Assembly (NCBI GenBank): GCA_017467445.1 | Contig: JAFTSG010000005.1 | Coordinates: 1-64,000 of the forward strand | Direction: 5' to 3' | DNA from: Clostridia bacterium | GTDB lineage: Bacteria > Bacillota > Clostridia > RUG12999 | Length of the DNA stretch: 64,000 nt | Part shown: in pieces, positions 7,513-17,511 of the stretch | Layout of the letters: each line of letters begins with the position of its first letter | Position numbering within the stretch: position 1 is the first letter of the stretch | Notes under the pieces: generated by a model | What the model saw: only the letters and a program-made list of their open reading frames with translations | Databases searched by the model: none | What the model was told of the DNA's origin: nothing | Program-made: the position numbers and the translations under genes

Positions 7513-8383
7513 AGTGCACCCACTTTTCCTCTGATTTTGTCTGGATAATGGTGATAATACCAACAATGGCAAATGTAAGCCAGCTCATTGCTGCACCAAG
7601 ACCAACCTTTCTGAATACGAACTCATATTCGTACTGCAAAACACCCGGAACGGTTAAGTTTTCGTTAACACCCGTGCCGCCGCCAAGCATTGTGTAGAAG
7701 GAGTCAAATACACCAACCGCACCTTTAATACTGAGGAGAAGGAGCAAAAATATCATAGGTGTAAGAAGCGGCATCTTTATTTTAAAGAATTTCGCTATTG
7801 GACCTGCGCCGTCAATATCTGCTGCTTCAAGAACGTCCGAACTGATATTCTGCATTGCCGCAAGCATATAAATTGTTTGCGAACCAACACCTTTCCATAT
7901 ACTAATTGCCGACAAAGATGTTACAACAACAAACCAATTCGTACTATCTATAAATTCGGAACGAAGACCGAAGAAACTAAGGAAATAGTTAATTGGACCG
8001 TATGCCGGGTTATAAAGCACTGTGAATACTGTACAAACTGCTACCCACGGTGTAAGTGAGGGCAAATAGTATATAACACGCCAGAAACCAATTGTTTTAA
8101 GTTTCTGATTGAGTGCTGATGCAAAAATCATTGCAAGGAAAATCTGTACCGGAATGTAAGTAAGCGCAAAAGCAAAACTGTTACGGTAAGCTTTCCATGT
8201 AGCCGGGTCGGGAAGGAGTCTTGCAAAGTTTGCAAGACCAACCCATTTCGGCGGATTGAAAATATTATAATCACAAAATGCATAGTATACTGAAAAAATC
8301 ATCGGATAAAAGGTGAACACCAGCATACCTATAATGAAGGGTGTAAGAAACAGCCAACTCCATCGTGCATGTTTTTTACTCAT
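7505..8383 (-). CDS. carbohydrate ABC transporter permease (MalF/UgpA type)
   Basis: 292 residues with about six membrane helices and an EAA loop (EAADIDGAGPIAKFFKIKMP, about 192-212). It is the partner of the permease encoded directly downstream. It starts 17 bp after the end of the substrate-binding lipoprotein gene. Together the three genes give binding protein and both channel halves of a CUT1 sugar importer in the cytoplasmic membrane. Confidence 0.92.
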   Translation of the reverse strand: MSKKHARWSWLFLTPFIIGMLVFTFYPMIFSVYYAFCDYNIFNPPKWVGLANFARLLPDPATWKAYRNSFAFALTYIPVQIFLAMIFASALNQKLKTIGFWRVIYYLPSLTPWVAVCTVFTVLYNPAYGPINYFLSFFGLRSEFIDSTNWFVVVTSLSAISIWKGVGSQTIYMLAAMQNISSDVLEAADIDGAGPIAKFFKIKMPLLTPMIFLLLLLSIKGAVGVFDSFYTMLGGGTGVNENLTVPGVLQYEYEFVFRKVGLGAAMSWLTFAIVGIITIIQTKSEEKWVHYE

Positions 8384-8400
8384 TTATTAACACCCTTTTC

Positions 8401-9687
8401 TTACTGAACTTTTTTCGCATTTGCTTCGTCAAGAACTGTCTGTACATCGTTCTGTGTTTCTGTAAGTATCTGTTCACGTGGTTTTGTAGGAGTTAAGCTT
8501 ACGTAATCTTTGAAAGCTTTGTCAATGATTGTTCTCCATTCAGACCATCCGGGACCTTCGCAAAGTGTATGTCCTCTGTCGTCAATACCCTGAATAATAC
8601 CTTTGATGTTAGCCGGTTTTGTTTCGCCCATTTTTTCATAAACTGATTTTCTAATCGGGAAACCACCTTTATTGTATTTAGCACAGATATCCTGTGATTC
8701 TTCGCTGTAGTAGTATTTGATAAAGTCCCAAGCAGCATCTTTAGATGTCTGGTCTGATCTGCCGTAGATTGCCCACATGTTAGGCACGTATACGCAGTTT
8801 TGGTCTCCGCCAGGACCTGCAGGAATAACCTGAACGTCGTAGTTGAGGTCAGGAGCGTTCTGTTCAAGTGTGTTTATAAAAGAAACCTGTTGAATCTGCA
8901 TAGCAACTTTTTCCTGCCACCAGTCCGGATAAAGTCCTGCAAAATCACGTCTAGGTGTAATTTCGAGTCCGCCTTCTCCCCATTCAATAAGTGTATCCCA
9001 AGCTTTTTTAACTTCAGGGGTATCAATCTGAGCCTTTGTAAAGTCAGCACTTACAGGTTCAAGACCGTAAGAAAGCATAAGCGGGAGCCAACCTACAGAG
9101 ATATTTTTTTCCCACTGGAGACCGTAGAAGTCTTTTTCGCCATCGCCATCTTCGTCATAAGTAAGGGCTTTAGCTTTTTCTATCATATCGTCGAATGTCC
9201 AGTCAGCTTTCGGATATTCAATACCTTTTTTGTCAAACAAATCTTTATTGTAGAAAATAACTGCAGCGTTCATAGCATGCGGAACGCCCCAAATATGTCC
9301 GTTAGCATCTGTACCGGAGAAAATAGCAGATACAAAGTCGTCTACGTTAAGGTCTCTGTCGATTAATGGTTTAAGGTCTTCGTTTGCTCCGGCATAACCA
9401 GCATCAGCAACGTAACCTGAGTCCATAAGGTAAAGAGCAGGAGCTGTACCTGATGCAATACCAAGGTTAAGTTTTGTTTGGAATTCACCCCAAGGTGTGT
9501 CATCAATTTCAATGTTATACTTGTTACCATATTCAGCCACAAAGCCGTCAATGATTTCCTGAGGAGTTACACTTCCGCCGGAAGGCATACCAAGTTTAAC
9601 TGTGCCTTCTGAAGCAGTATTGTTGTTACAGCCTGTTACTGCGAAGAGCATAAGAGCTGCAAGAATTAAACATAATGCTTTTTTCAT
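8401..9687 (-). CDS. sugar-binding lipoprotein of the ABC importer
   Basis: 428 residues from the ATG at 9687, chosen because AAAGGAG lies upstream and the signal peptide begins there. The signal peptide ends in a lipobox (LFAVTGC), so the protein is lipid-anchored outside the membrane. The rest is a family-1 extracellular solute-binding protein with the usual pattern of Trp/Asp-rich loops (WTFDD, DEDGDGEKDFYG, a possible calcium-binding loop). It is expected to capture an oligosaccharide for the two permeases downstream. It follows the SLH proteins, suggesting that surface-bound polysaccharide is handled and imported by one locus. Confidence 0.92.
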   Translation of the reverse strand: MKKALCLILAALMLFAVTGCNNNTASEGTVKLGMPSGGSVTPQEIIDGFVAEYGNKYNIEIDDTPWGEFQTKLNLGIASGTAPALYLMDSGYVADAGYAGANEDLKPLIDRDLNVDDFVSAIFSGTDANGHIWGVPHAMNAAVIFYNKDLFDKKGIEYPKADWTFDDMIEKAKALTYDEDGDGEKDFYGLQWEKNISVGWLPLMLSYGLEPVSADFTKAQIDTPEVKKAWDTLIEWGEGGLEITPRRDFAGLYPDWWQEKVAMQIQQVSFINTLEQNAPDLNYDVQVIPAGPGGDQNCVYVPNMWAIYGRSDQTSKDAAWDFIKYYYSEESQDICAKYNKGGFPIRKSVYEKMGETKPANIKGIIQGIDDRGHTLCEGPGWSEWRTIIDKAFKDYVSLTPTKPREQILTETQNDVQTVLDEANAKKVQ

Positions 9688-9764
9688 TTTTCTTGTCTCC
9701 TTTATTAAAATATTTTTTATACCACATAAAGACATCCGTCTTGTATATGCTTAATAATTTTCAT

Positions 9765-9790
9765 AAAGGGGGATTTCTCCCCCCCTTATG
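9765..9790 (-). terminator. G/C hairpin between the SLH gene and the binding-protein gene
   Basis: The stem GGGGG/CCCCC is followed on the minus strand by TTTATG. The T run is short, so it may be a partial terminator or a stability hairpin that sets the ratio of surface protein to transporter. A weak -10-like TATAAA lies downstream of it. Confidence 0.5.
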
Positions 9791-9807
9791 CGGGACATAC
9801 TTAAAAA

Positions 9808-12504
9808 TTATTCAATGCAAATAAACATATCACCATAATTGAACAATTTAGATTCTCCTTCAACAAGATAGTCTCTTGTGATTTTTGAAACTTTTTTTGT
9901 AGTAGTATCATAGTGGTAAATTACTGCTGTAGTAGCAACAAGTTTAAGCTTACTAACTTCTGCTCCTGTTCTATCTTCAATTGTAGTGAGTTCAATACCG
10001 TCTCTGAATATGTCAGTAACTGTACTGTAAGCAATGGGGTACTTCGGATCGCCGTCGTTTGCATATTCATCTCTTTGACCCAAATCGTTCTGTCTTACTT
10101 CAAGAGCATCAAGACGGGCAACAAGTGTGATCTGTTCAGTCTTCTCGTTGATTTTGTTTGTTGTGTACTGAATAAAGTCACCAACTTTAATATCAGCAAC
10201 CGTAAGATCAGTTTTTAATTCACCATTGCCGTCAAAAAGATAAGCGTTAGGTCCGTCTGGATCGTATTCTACGTTTGTAGCTATTCTTTTTGCAAGAATT
10301 TTTGTTTCATCCTCAACATCAACTGTCACTGCTACACCTAAATGGTTAAGGACTTCATATCTAGTAACCAGTTCGTCTTCTTCGTTAAGAGCCTGTGTAA
10401 TACCTGTTATGATACCACCGGTATGCAAACCTGTTGAATATGAGAATGAATCATATTGATATTGAATAACTACTGCACCTGCAATACGATCGTCATCAAC
10501 ATCGTAAATACTTACTTTTCCCCATACATAATAAGAATCAAGAGCTGTCTGAGACCATACTGCGTAAAGGTCTTCTCTGTCTACCATGTCGTCAGGATCC
10601 TGAACCATGAAGATTTTTGTGTCTGCACTAACAAGGTATTTGCCAGCAAAACCTCTAATAGCCCTCTGATATTTGGTTTCTCCTCTACCTGTAACTACTT
10701 TATCAATTGTGAATGTATCAGCTTTTTCCTGTGCAGAAAGGTGGTTATCTGTGTCATCATCAGCTGTATTGATTTTGTTGATTTTGCCTTCCGCATCAAG
10801 AGAGTACATAATGAGCTGTTTAATTGCTGCGCCGGCACTCTGGATAGCTGGGTCTGTTACAACTGCTTCGTTAGAAAGAGGTGCACCATTGAGCTTAACT
10901 TCTTTAGCAAGCTCAAATACTGTGATTCCTTCGCCAGCAAGCATTTCAATTTCAACTTTTCTGTTAAAGCCTGTTCCTGAAACGCCAGCTGCTCTTACGT
11001 AACCATATTCCATTCCGCTGATAGCACCGTTAAAGTCAATTGTTGCAATTCTGCCTGTAAAGTCAAGGTAGAATACTGCTTTACGTCCGAAGTCAGTTGA
11101 TGAAGGAGCTGCAACTTTTGTTGCATCATATTTGTATTCTGTTCCGCTAACTGTGATTGTATCATCGTCAAAGGCTTCAATTGTGCCTTCAATAGCTTTA
11201 TCACAAAGGATAGCATTCATAACGTCTCCGTTTTCGCTGAGTGCGATAGAGATAACGTTCCATTCTTTAAGGTTTTTAACAGCAGCTTCTTTGCCATCTG
11301 CTTTAACGAATGTTGTTTTAACAGTTCTGTTTTCAGGGTCAATTTCAATCGGAGTTACTTCATCTTTTCCGTAAACTATGTTGTCATCTGCTTTTACTGA
11401 ATTAACAATTACATTTCTGTAGTTGTAAACAATAAGTACATCTGCATCGTCATCGTTATCGTTATCGATTGCTGTGATATCTCCGAAATTTCCTTTAAGG
11501 TCAGCATCTGTCCAGATTTTCGAACTGCCGTTATAAATCATTTTGGCATTTATATCAATTTTAAGTTCTTCCTCTTCACCTGCTTCATCAAGATAAACAA
11601 GGAGTGTGTTAGATGTTCTGTTCATTACATCGTCGCCGTTAACAACTGTGATTGTGTTGTACTCCGGATATGCTGCAACGATTGTGCTCTGTCTTCCATC
11701 TTTGTCTACCTCTGCATAAATGGTCATAAGGTATCCAAGGTAGTTTTCAGCGCCTGAATTGCCTGTTTTAAGAACTGTTGCACCATCAAGAATGATTTCG
11801 TCTTTTTTAATGTTTGCTGTGCCTGAAAGACTTGAAGTGTAATTTGATGTAATAATGCCCTGGAATTTATATACATCAAAGAATTTTGTAAGGGTTGTTA
11901 CACCTGCTTTTGATATATATTCGTAAGAATCGCCGTATGCACTTCTTTCATAAACGTCTATATCAAGAGCGTTTTTGATAAGGATTGCTGCAACCCCGTG
12001 TGGAACTGCCTGTTCACCAGAAGGTGTTGTTCCAACAAGCATTTCGTTGCTTGATGCTGTGATAAGGTATCCGCCCGGATATCCGCCAGCTGCCTGTGCA
12101 AAAGCTTCGTGTCCGATTGCGTGTGTGAGGAGTTTAACCATTTGGTTGTATGTAACATTACCATTCGGGTTAAATTTTCCGTCGCCGTTACCTACCATAA
12201 TGTTTGCACCGTTAGCAAGCTGAATATATCCTGAATATTCGTTGCTGGAGTCAACATCTGTAAAAGGTGTATCTGCAGGAGGAACGTTTGCACCCTGTCC
12301 AAGACACATCATAACAATTTTTGCCATTTCGGCTCTTGTGATTGTTGCTTCCGGATCTGCATCCGCTTCCATAATACCAAGTCTTGCAAGGAAATCAATT
12401 TCCTCTGCGCCAACGGCAGTGGTAGCTACTTCTTCTGCCATAGTAACCATACCACAGGAAAATAACATTGCAAGTGCCAATAATACGCTGATTATTTTTC
12501 TCAT
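9808..12504 (-). CDS. large secreted protein with N-terminal SLH repeats
   Basis: 898 residues: a signal peptide (about 1-23), then two to three SLH repeats (about 30-190: ITRAEMAKIVM...PFTDVD, then NGDGKFNPNGNVTYNQMVKLL). SLH repeats bind pyruvylated secondary wall polymer, so the protein should be fixed to the cell wall. The remaining 700 residues are acidic, Asp/Val/Ile rich and probably beta-sheet modules; I recognise no enzyme domain. It is the third gene of the surface-protein operon, 13 bp after its neighbour. It could be an S-layer subunit or a scaffold that presents the neighbouring secreted proteins. Confidence 0.8.
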   Translation of the reverse strand: MRKIISVLLALAMLFSCGMVTMAEEVATTAVGAEEIDFLARLGIMEADADPEATITRAEMAKIVMMCLGQGANVPPADTPFTDVDSSNEYSGYIQLANGANIMVGNGDGKFNPNGNVTYNQMVKLLTHAIGHEAFAQAAGGYPGGYLITASSNEMLVGTTPSGEQAVPHGVAAILIKNALDIDVYERSAYGDSYEYISKAGVTTLTKFFDVYKFQGIITSNYTSSLSGTANIKKDEIILDGATVLKTGNSGAENYLGYLMTIYAEVDKDGRQSTIVAAYPEYNTITVVNGDDVMNRTSNTLLVYLDEAGEEEELKIDINAKMIYNGSSKIWTDADLKGNFGDITAIDNDNDDDADVLIVYNYRNVIVNSVKADDNIVYGKDEVTPIEIDPENRTVKTTFVKADGKEAAVKNLKEWNVISIALSENGDVMNAILCDKAIEGTIEAFDDDTITVSGTEYKYDATKVAAPSSTDFGRKAVFYLDFTGRIATIDFNGAISGMEYGYVRAAGVSGTGFNRKVEIEMLAGEGITVFELAKEVKLNGAPLSNEAVVTDPAIQSAGAAIKQLIMYSLDAEGKINKINTADDDTDNHLSAQEKADTFTIDKVVTGRGETKYQRAIRGFAGKYLVSADTKIFMVQDPDDMVDREDLYAVWSQTALDSYYVWGKVSIYDVDDDRIAGAVVIQYQYDSFSYSTGLHTGGIITGITQALNEEDELVTRYEVLNHLGVAVTVDVEDETKILAKRIATNVEYDPDGPNAYLFDGNGELKTDLTVADIKVGDFIQYTTNKINEKTEQITLVARLDALEVRQNDLGQRDEYANDGDPKYPIAYSTVTDIFRDGIELTTIEDRTGAEVSKLKLVATTAVIYHYDTTTKKVSKITRDYLVEGESKLFNYGDMFICIE

Positions 12505-12517
12505 TTAAAACCTCTCC

Positions 12518-15310
12518 TTATTGAATTTTTTTTGAAGCCCACTGTGATGTTACAGGTGAAAGATTACTAGCATCCCACAAATGAGCTTTTATTGTGCATC
12601 CTGACAAATCGGTCGAAGGATCGATTGTTATTGATACTGTTTCTCCGTAATTCGAATCATCCGGTACTGCTAAGTCACTATAGCTTCCATTGATAAGGTT
12701 GTTATTTGCATCATAGATTGCAATTGCAATTCTTACAGATGCTTCACTATCTCCGGATATGTTTCTGATTACAACCTTAGCCTGGAGTGTGTCACCATTC
12801 TCAGTATCAATATCAGAAAGAAACTCAATTTCTTCTTCTGCGCTGTTTTCAATTGTGAAGCTTACAACATCTAATTTTGAAACTTCGTAAGTTTTTTTAA
12901 GTACACTCGCGTTGCCGAATTTATCAAGTGCTTCAACTTTAATGTTCAGTACTTCGCCGGGAACAAGTGCACGTCCGAGAGATTCTTCATTTAATACTAA
13001 TGATGTTGTATTAAGATCCTTGATTTCTTTATCGTTAACAGACACTTTATATCCCTTGAATCCAGCTGTAGCCATTTCAAATGAACCAACAATTTCTGCC
13101 TCGTCTGTTGCTGACGGCCATGTGAGCGTAATGTCGTTGTTTTCAGAGTTGTAAGATGCTTCAAGTTCTCCTGGTTCAAATACCGGAGCTTTAACATCAT
13201 CATAAATTCCGGTGTTGAGTTTACCGTCTAATATTTCTTCTGAACTATTAAATTGATATGTAAGTTCGTTTGTTTTAACAGCTGAACTGTTTGTAATGTA
13301 AAGTAAAGAAAACTCATCGTCATCGCTAAGGGATTTAATTTTAATGGTGTTCCAGCCTGCTTTAAGGTCAAATGTTTTGTCAGCTTTTACCCAATCAAAC
13401 ATTGCACCCGTACTATTTGTTACAGCCTTAGAACCTAACGGGTCGGTTACCTCTTTGCCGTTAATAGAAAGATAGAATCCGTAACCGTTTTGTTCTACAT
13501 GCATAAATGCTGTGTATTTACCCGGTTCATCAACATAAATTCTTGCTGTCGATACGGCATCGGCCACCTCTGATAATACTACGTTACCTCTGGCATAAGA
13601 AACTGCTGCACCTTGGGTGAGTCTATAACAGTTTAATTCGTCTATCATTGTGGTGGTAATAATACCACCATATGGTCTCCATTGCGCGGGGTTGGTCAAC
13701 ATATCAGCAAAGTGTTCCTTTCTGATAAGGAAGTGTTCTGTTCCCATACCAGAAGTAACTGTTGTACGAAGTTCGGATGAATAAAGTCCTACACGGTCTT
13801 TTGCAACAACCAATACTTCTTTGGATTCATGAGGAAGAAGCGGTATTGTACAAGATGTATTTGGCGTTTCTACAAAAGCAATAAGATTTGACGGATCCAT
13901 AGAATCTTCATAGACTTCATAACCAAGAACTTCTGTGTTATCAGTTGCTTCATCCCATGTGATTGTTGATGAGAGTGCTGCATTTTCAACTGAAATTCCG
14001 CCACTCAATGTCGGGGGAGTTTCATCTTCAGGACCTGTTGTTCTGAAGATTGCTGTATCTGTTGCCACATTTCCAAAATGGTCTATTGCTTCAACCTTAA
14101 AGTTGTAGTCTGAACCTGTAAAACGAGCATTATATGTGTATGTTGTTGTTCCGTCTGTTATTGTAGCAATAAGTTTGTTACTTTCATAAATGTTTACTTC
14201 ATAAATTCCTGAAGCATCAGCATAGAAGGTTGAAACCTCGCCGCTTACTGAATCATAACCGGTACCCCATGCGTTATCTATGTGGTCGTCCATGTTTTTA
14301 CCTACATATTCTCTTTTGGGGTCAGCCTGTGTCCAGCTGAATTCAATTGTGTTGTCTGTACATTTTGCGCCAGCTTCATCAATTTCAACTGTAGGAGCAT
14401 CAAGGTCGGAATATTCACGAAGGTTGATAAATCCATCTGTTACCCAGTCTTCATGGTACTGACCGTCAGCAAAGTATTTGATATTCTGTCCGTCGTAGCT
14501 GGCATTTGTACCTGTTGTTGACAAAACGCCGTATGTACCTATATATGCAAAGGTGCTTGAATCTCTTTCGTTATCGTTTGTCACAAACATTGCAGACATT
14601 CTTGAACTTGTGCCTGTTGATGTAATTGCAATTGTATTTTTGCCTGCATTAAAATCTGCCGTTACTTTATCCCAGTAGTACTGGTTTTTGTATTCTACAT
14701 AAGGATCAGGGAAACGGCCTGCTATACAGTAACGTGAAACTGTCTGCACATTACCAACGGTATCGTTTTTATCGTCATATACATATGTTTCCTCACCAAT
14801 AGCCTGCTCTGTACCGCGGTTTACAGCAATTTTCCAACCCGAATTAAGTTTGGGGAAGGAGGCGTCTGACGGATCTAGAGCAATGTTGGATTGGCTTGGT
14901 GCGTCCGTATACGGAACAAGCGCCCAAATTGTGTATGTACCTGCTGTTTTTACATAAACATCAATTGTGTTTGATGCATTCTGACCTGCTGTTGCAGCAC
15001 CAAAATAGTAGGTACCGCTGTTATTGTCGTAGTTTACATCGCCGTCCCACTCTGTTGAACCAACAGCAAGAACGCCTGAATCCGCATAGAATCTTGCGTT
15101 AACCGGATAAAGACGTCCCGTGTTATCCGGGCGCGGATAAGGATAGGCATTCATTTTTTCCAGCTTAACATTAGTTCCGTCAATAAGGTTTGCATAGCTA
15201 AAGTAGTAATATTCGTAATCTCCAACTACTGATACAGCGTTAACTGTAAAGCAAGCAAGGAGGCTTACCATCATTACTATAGCTAAACATAAAGAGAGTA
15301 ATTTTTTCAT
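12518..15310 (-). CDS. large secreted multidomain protein (carbohydrate-binding-like and Fn3-like modules)
   Basis: 930 residues with a signal peptide (about 1-25). Two similar jelly-roll-like modules (about 65-250 and 520-680) have the pattern AGTYTIWALV...AGKNTIAI and PGKYTAFMHV...AGWNTIKI, as in galactose-binding-type CBMs. Between and after them are Fn3/Ig-like units (TITWDEATDNTEVLGYEVYE; DITLTWPSATDEAEIVG). There is no SLH domain, no sortase signal and no catalytic domain that I can see. Its start codon shares one base with the stop of the upstream SLH gene (TAATG), so production is coupled. A role in binding polysaccharide or in the surface layer is inferred. Confidence 0.75.
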   Translation of the reverse strand: MKKLLSLCLAIVMMVSLLACFTVNAVSVVGDYEYYYFSYANLIDGTNVKLEKMNAYPYPRPDNTGRLYPVNARFYADSGVLAVGSTEWDGDVNYDNNSGTYYFGAATAGQNASNTIDVYVKTAGTYTIWALVPYTDAPSQSNIALDPSDASFPKLNSGWKIAVNRGTEQAIGEETYVYDDKNDTVGNVQTVSRYCIAGRFPDPYVEYKNQYYWDKVTADFNAGKNTIAITSTGTSSRMSAMFVTNDNERDSSTFAYIGTYGVLSTTGTNASYDGQNIKYFADGQYHEDWVTDGFINLREYSDLDAPTVEIDEAGAKCTDNTIEFSWTQADPKREYVGKNMDDHIDNAWGTGYDSVSGEVSTFYADASGIYEVNIYESNKLIATITDGTTTYTYNARFTGSDYNFKVEAIDHFGNVATDTAIFRTTGPEDETPPTLSGGISVENAALSSTITWDEATDNTEVLGYEVYEDSMDPSNLIAFVETPNTSCTIPLLPHESKEVLVVAKDRVGLYSSELRTTVTSGMGTEHFLIRKEHFADMLTNPAQWRPYGGIITTTMIDELNCYRLTQGAAVSYARGNVVLSEVADAVSTARIYVDEPGKYTAFMHVEQNGYGFYLSINGKEVTDPLGSKAVTNSTGAMFDWVKADKTFDLKAGWNTIKIKSLSDDDEFSLLYITNSSAVKTNELTYQFNSSEEILDGKLNTGIYDDVKAPVFEPGELEASYNSENNDITLTWPSATDEAEIVGSFEMATAGFKGYKVSVNDKEIKDLNTTSLVLNEESLGRALVPGEVLNIKVEALDKFGNASVLKKTYEVSKLDVVSFTIENSAEEEIEFLSDIDTENGDTLQAKVVIRNISGDSEASVRIAIAIYDANNNLINGSYSDLAVPDDSNYGETVSITIDPSTDLSGCTIKAHLWDASNLSPVTSQWASKKIQ

Positions 15311-17043
15311 TATTTAGCTCCTCCTTCCAGAACGCCGTAGATAACTTTGGCGCCCATAGCTCTGGTTGTTGTGCCCTGCGGGTCAAATCTGTTTGAACCA
15401 ACGCCGTTTACAACACCTGCTCTGTAGAGGTAATCAACTGCTTCTTTTGCCCAGTCCGAAATTTCAGCACCATCTGCAAATGCAGCTGCATTGTTTACCA
15501 TTTTAAGCTCTATTCCAAGAGCTTTGATTGCTCTGTATACCATTGTGCAAAGCTGTTCTCTTGTAAGAGAATCGCCAACACCGAATGTTGTTTCGCTCGT
15601 ACCGTTTACGATACCGCTGTTATATGCAATTGCAACAAAGTTTGCGTACCATTCGCTTGCAACAACATCTGTGAACGGTGTGTTGCCGCTTGCTTTGATG
15701 TCGAGTGCGCCAACAAGAATTTTAACGAACTGTTCACGTGTTAAAACGTCGTTAGGAGCAAATTTGCCTGCTGCAACACCATTAACAATACCATCTTTTG
15801 CAAGAGCGTTAATTGCTTCTTTTGCCCATTCTACACTGCCAAGGTCATTAAAGAGGTCTTTTTCAGGTACAACAGGAACTGTAGGTCCAACTGTGATTGA
15901 TGTTGAAGGACCGCCATTTGTATCCGGGGTAGCGTTGTTAACAGCATTTCTGTATGCAAGTTCTGCCGCATCAAGAGCTGCATCAAACGCAGTTTCAACA
16001 GCTGCAAGGGTTGCATATGTTCCGTTTACATATGTTTTATTTACCATAGCGTCACGAACCATATCTCTGTACACGTCTGTCGGAAGAGCATTGTATCTAT
16101 CAAGACTCATTACAGCAGGGTTTGTGTAACCTTTTCCGTTTGTGTATGTAATGTAATCAATAAAGTTTGCTTTTGTTGCCTGATTTAAGTTATTGTAAAG
16201 AGCAAGAGCTGTTGCTTTGTCGAATGTTTCAACAACCTTATCTCCTTCATAAAGTTCAAAGCCTTGTCTAATGAGAGCTGCTTCAATTGCCGGGTACTGA
16301 GCCGGCGCAAGGCTTTCATACCAGCTTGTATCAAAACCGAATACGTTTTTGTATTTTGCAACAACATCAGTAGCCAAGCCGTTATTAAGAAGATCAATTG
16401 TTACAGCCTGGTTGAACTTTGCAAGGAATTTATAGTAACCTGACTGGTCAACTGCATAGTCCTCATTACACAACAAAGCCATAATTGCAGTTTTGTTGGG
16501 TGCTGCCACATAATCAGAACCCGCTGCACAGTTTACATCAAACTGTGTAGCATTATTGCCGTCACCGTCAAAGTTGTCTGTGTTTCCTTCAAGGTATGCC
16601 TTAAGTGCTGTGCTATCAAGCGGATTTACAGCGTTAATGAAATCCACAGCGCTTGCTGTGTTAACAAATGTAAATGTGTCACCTTTTTCTTCGTCATCGG
16701 AGGGGTTAATGTCAAGGCCTGTGCCGCCCATTTCCACACCGTATGTACCTGTGAGGTCTGTTGCCGGGTTCATTTCGAATTCGAAGGTAACTGTTCCGTC
16801 ATCACCTACTTCTGCATCGTTCCAGTAAATGTCGGTAGTGCCATCGGTAACAACAATGTTAACTGTTTTACCCGCAGCCGCCGCACCGTCCGGATGCTTT
16901 GCAGTGATTGTAACAGTCTTATTGTCAGAAGCATCGAGTGTTACTTCTACATCTGTTACAGATGCTGCTGATATAGTTATGACCATCATAAGAGCCATTA
17001 CTACAAACAGAGCCACTGCTTTTGTGAATGTTTTCATTCTCAT
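15310..17043 (-). CDS. secreted protein with three C-terminal SLH domains
   Basis: 577 residues: a signal peptide (about 1-27), an Ig-like module (about 28-125), an Ala-rich, mostly helical middle (about 130-375), a short Pro/Thr/Gly linker, and three SLH repeats (about 395-577). Each repeat has the LTREQ/TTRAMG type motif (VEWAKEAINALAKDG, SEWYANFVAIAYNSG, SDWAKEAVDYLYRAG). It is the first gene of the surface operon, with GGGAGG 10 nt before the ATG and a hairpin-rich leader. Anchored to the wall polymer, it is a good candidate for an abundant surface or S-layer protein. Confidence 0.85.
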   Translation of the reverse strand: MRMKTFTKAVALFVVMALMMVITISAASVTDVEVTLDASDNKTVTITAKHPDGAAAAGKTVNIVVTDGTTDIYWNDAEVGDDGTVTFEFEMNPATDLTGTYGVEMGGTGLDINPSDDEEKGDTFTFVNTASAVDFINAVNPLDSTALKAYLEGNTDNFDGDGNNATQFDVNCAAGSDYVAAPNKTAIMALLCNEDYAVDQSGYYKFLAKFNQAVTIDLLNNGLATDVVAKYKNVFGFDTSWYESLAPAQYPAIEAALIRQGFELYEGDKVVETFDKATALALYNNLNQATKANFIDYITYTNGKGYTNPAVMSLDRYNALPTDVYRDMVRDAMVNKTYVNGTYATLAAVETAFDAALDAAELAYRNAVNNATPDTNGGPSTSITVGPTVPVVPEKDLFNDLGSVEWAKEAINALAKDGIVNGVAAGKFAPNDVLTREQFVKILVGALDIKASGNTPFTDVVASEWYANFVAIAYNSGIVNGTSETTFGVGDSLTREQLCTMVYRAIKALGIELKMVNNAAAFADGAEISDWAKEAVDYLYRAGVVNGVGSNRFDPQGTTTRAMGAKVIYGVLEGGAK

Positions 17044-17144
17044 ATTATCTTTCCTCCCTTAGTGCAAAAGCACAAATTATTTAATTGAGAATACACGTTT
17101 TATGCCATTTTTGGCATACACGTATAAGGGGAGATAGTTCTCCT
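17044..17144 (-). promoter_or_regulatory. 5' leader of the SLH operon with three hairpins
   Basis: The predicted transcript leader carries three short hairpins before the Shine-Dalgarno: GGAGA/TCTCC (17130-17143), a perfect 7-bp TATGCCA/TGGCATA stem (17101-17118), and GTGC/GCAC (17062-17073). Long structured leaders of this kind are known to stabilise S-layer mRNAs. No known riboswitch is recognised. Confidence 0.5.
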
Positions 17145-17150
17145 TAAATA

Positions 17151-17179
17151 ATTATAGCATTTTTACTAATGTTTGTCAT
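17151..17179 (-). promoter_or_regulatory. promoter of the SLH/sugar operon
   Basis: On the minus strand ATGACA (17174-17179) and TATAAT (17151-17156) have a 17-bp spacer. The stretch 17180-17470 upstream is very AT-rich and holds no gene or repeat that I can see; it may carry sites for the AraC-type regulator encoded next door. Confidence 0.7.
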
Positions 17180-17474
17180 TGACATTTAAGACATTAAATT
17201 GTAGGATTTGGACATAATATTCGAAAATTTTTCTGTTTTGTTGTACAAAATTCTAATACATTTTTTATTCAAAAATAAAAATTTCTGCCGGAATTGTGCA
17301 CAACTTTTGAAAAAAAATTTATATCTTTTGGCAAAATGCACATTTTTCACTCTTCCTGTTTGTGAAAATTACTTTTTATACTATATATATTTAAATAGGT
17401 AGGAACCTGTGTTTTTTTACAAAAATTGTATTTACTGGACACCTCAAATATTGCCAAATAGTCAATTGCACTAA

Positions 17475-17511
17475 ATAAACGGGTCTTCTTGAGAAGACCC
17501 GTTTATTTAGT
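17475..17511 (-). terminator. intrinsic terminator of the AraC-type gene
   Basis: The long inverted repeat CTAAATAAACGGGTCTTCT/AGAAGACCCGTTTATTTAG starts inside the last codons of the regulator gene. Confidence 0.8.

Noticed and set aside
8800-9366. A 188-codon open frame on the plus strand opposite the sugar-binding lipoprotein gene.
   Set aside because: It lies wholly antisense to a well-supported gene, has no ribosome site, and the protein shows no domain pattern. It is a codon-use shadow.
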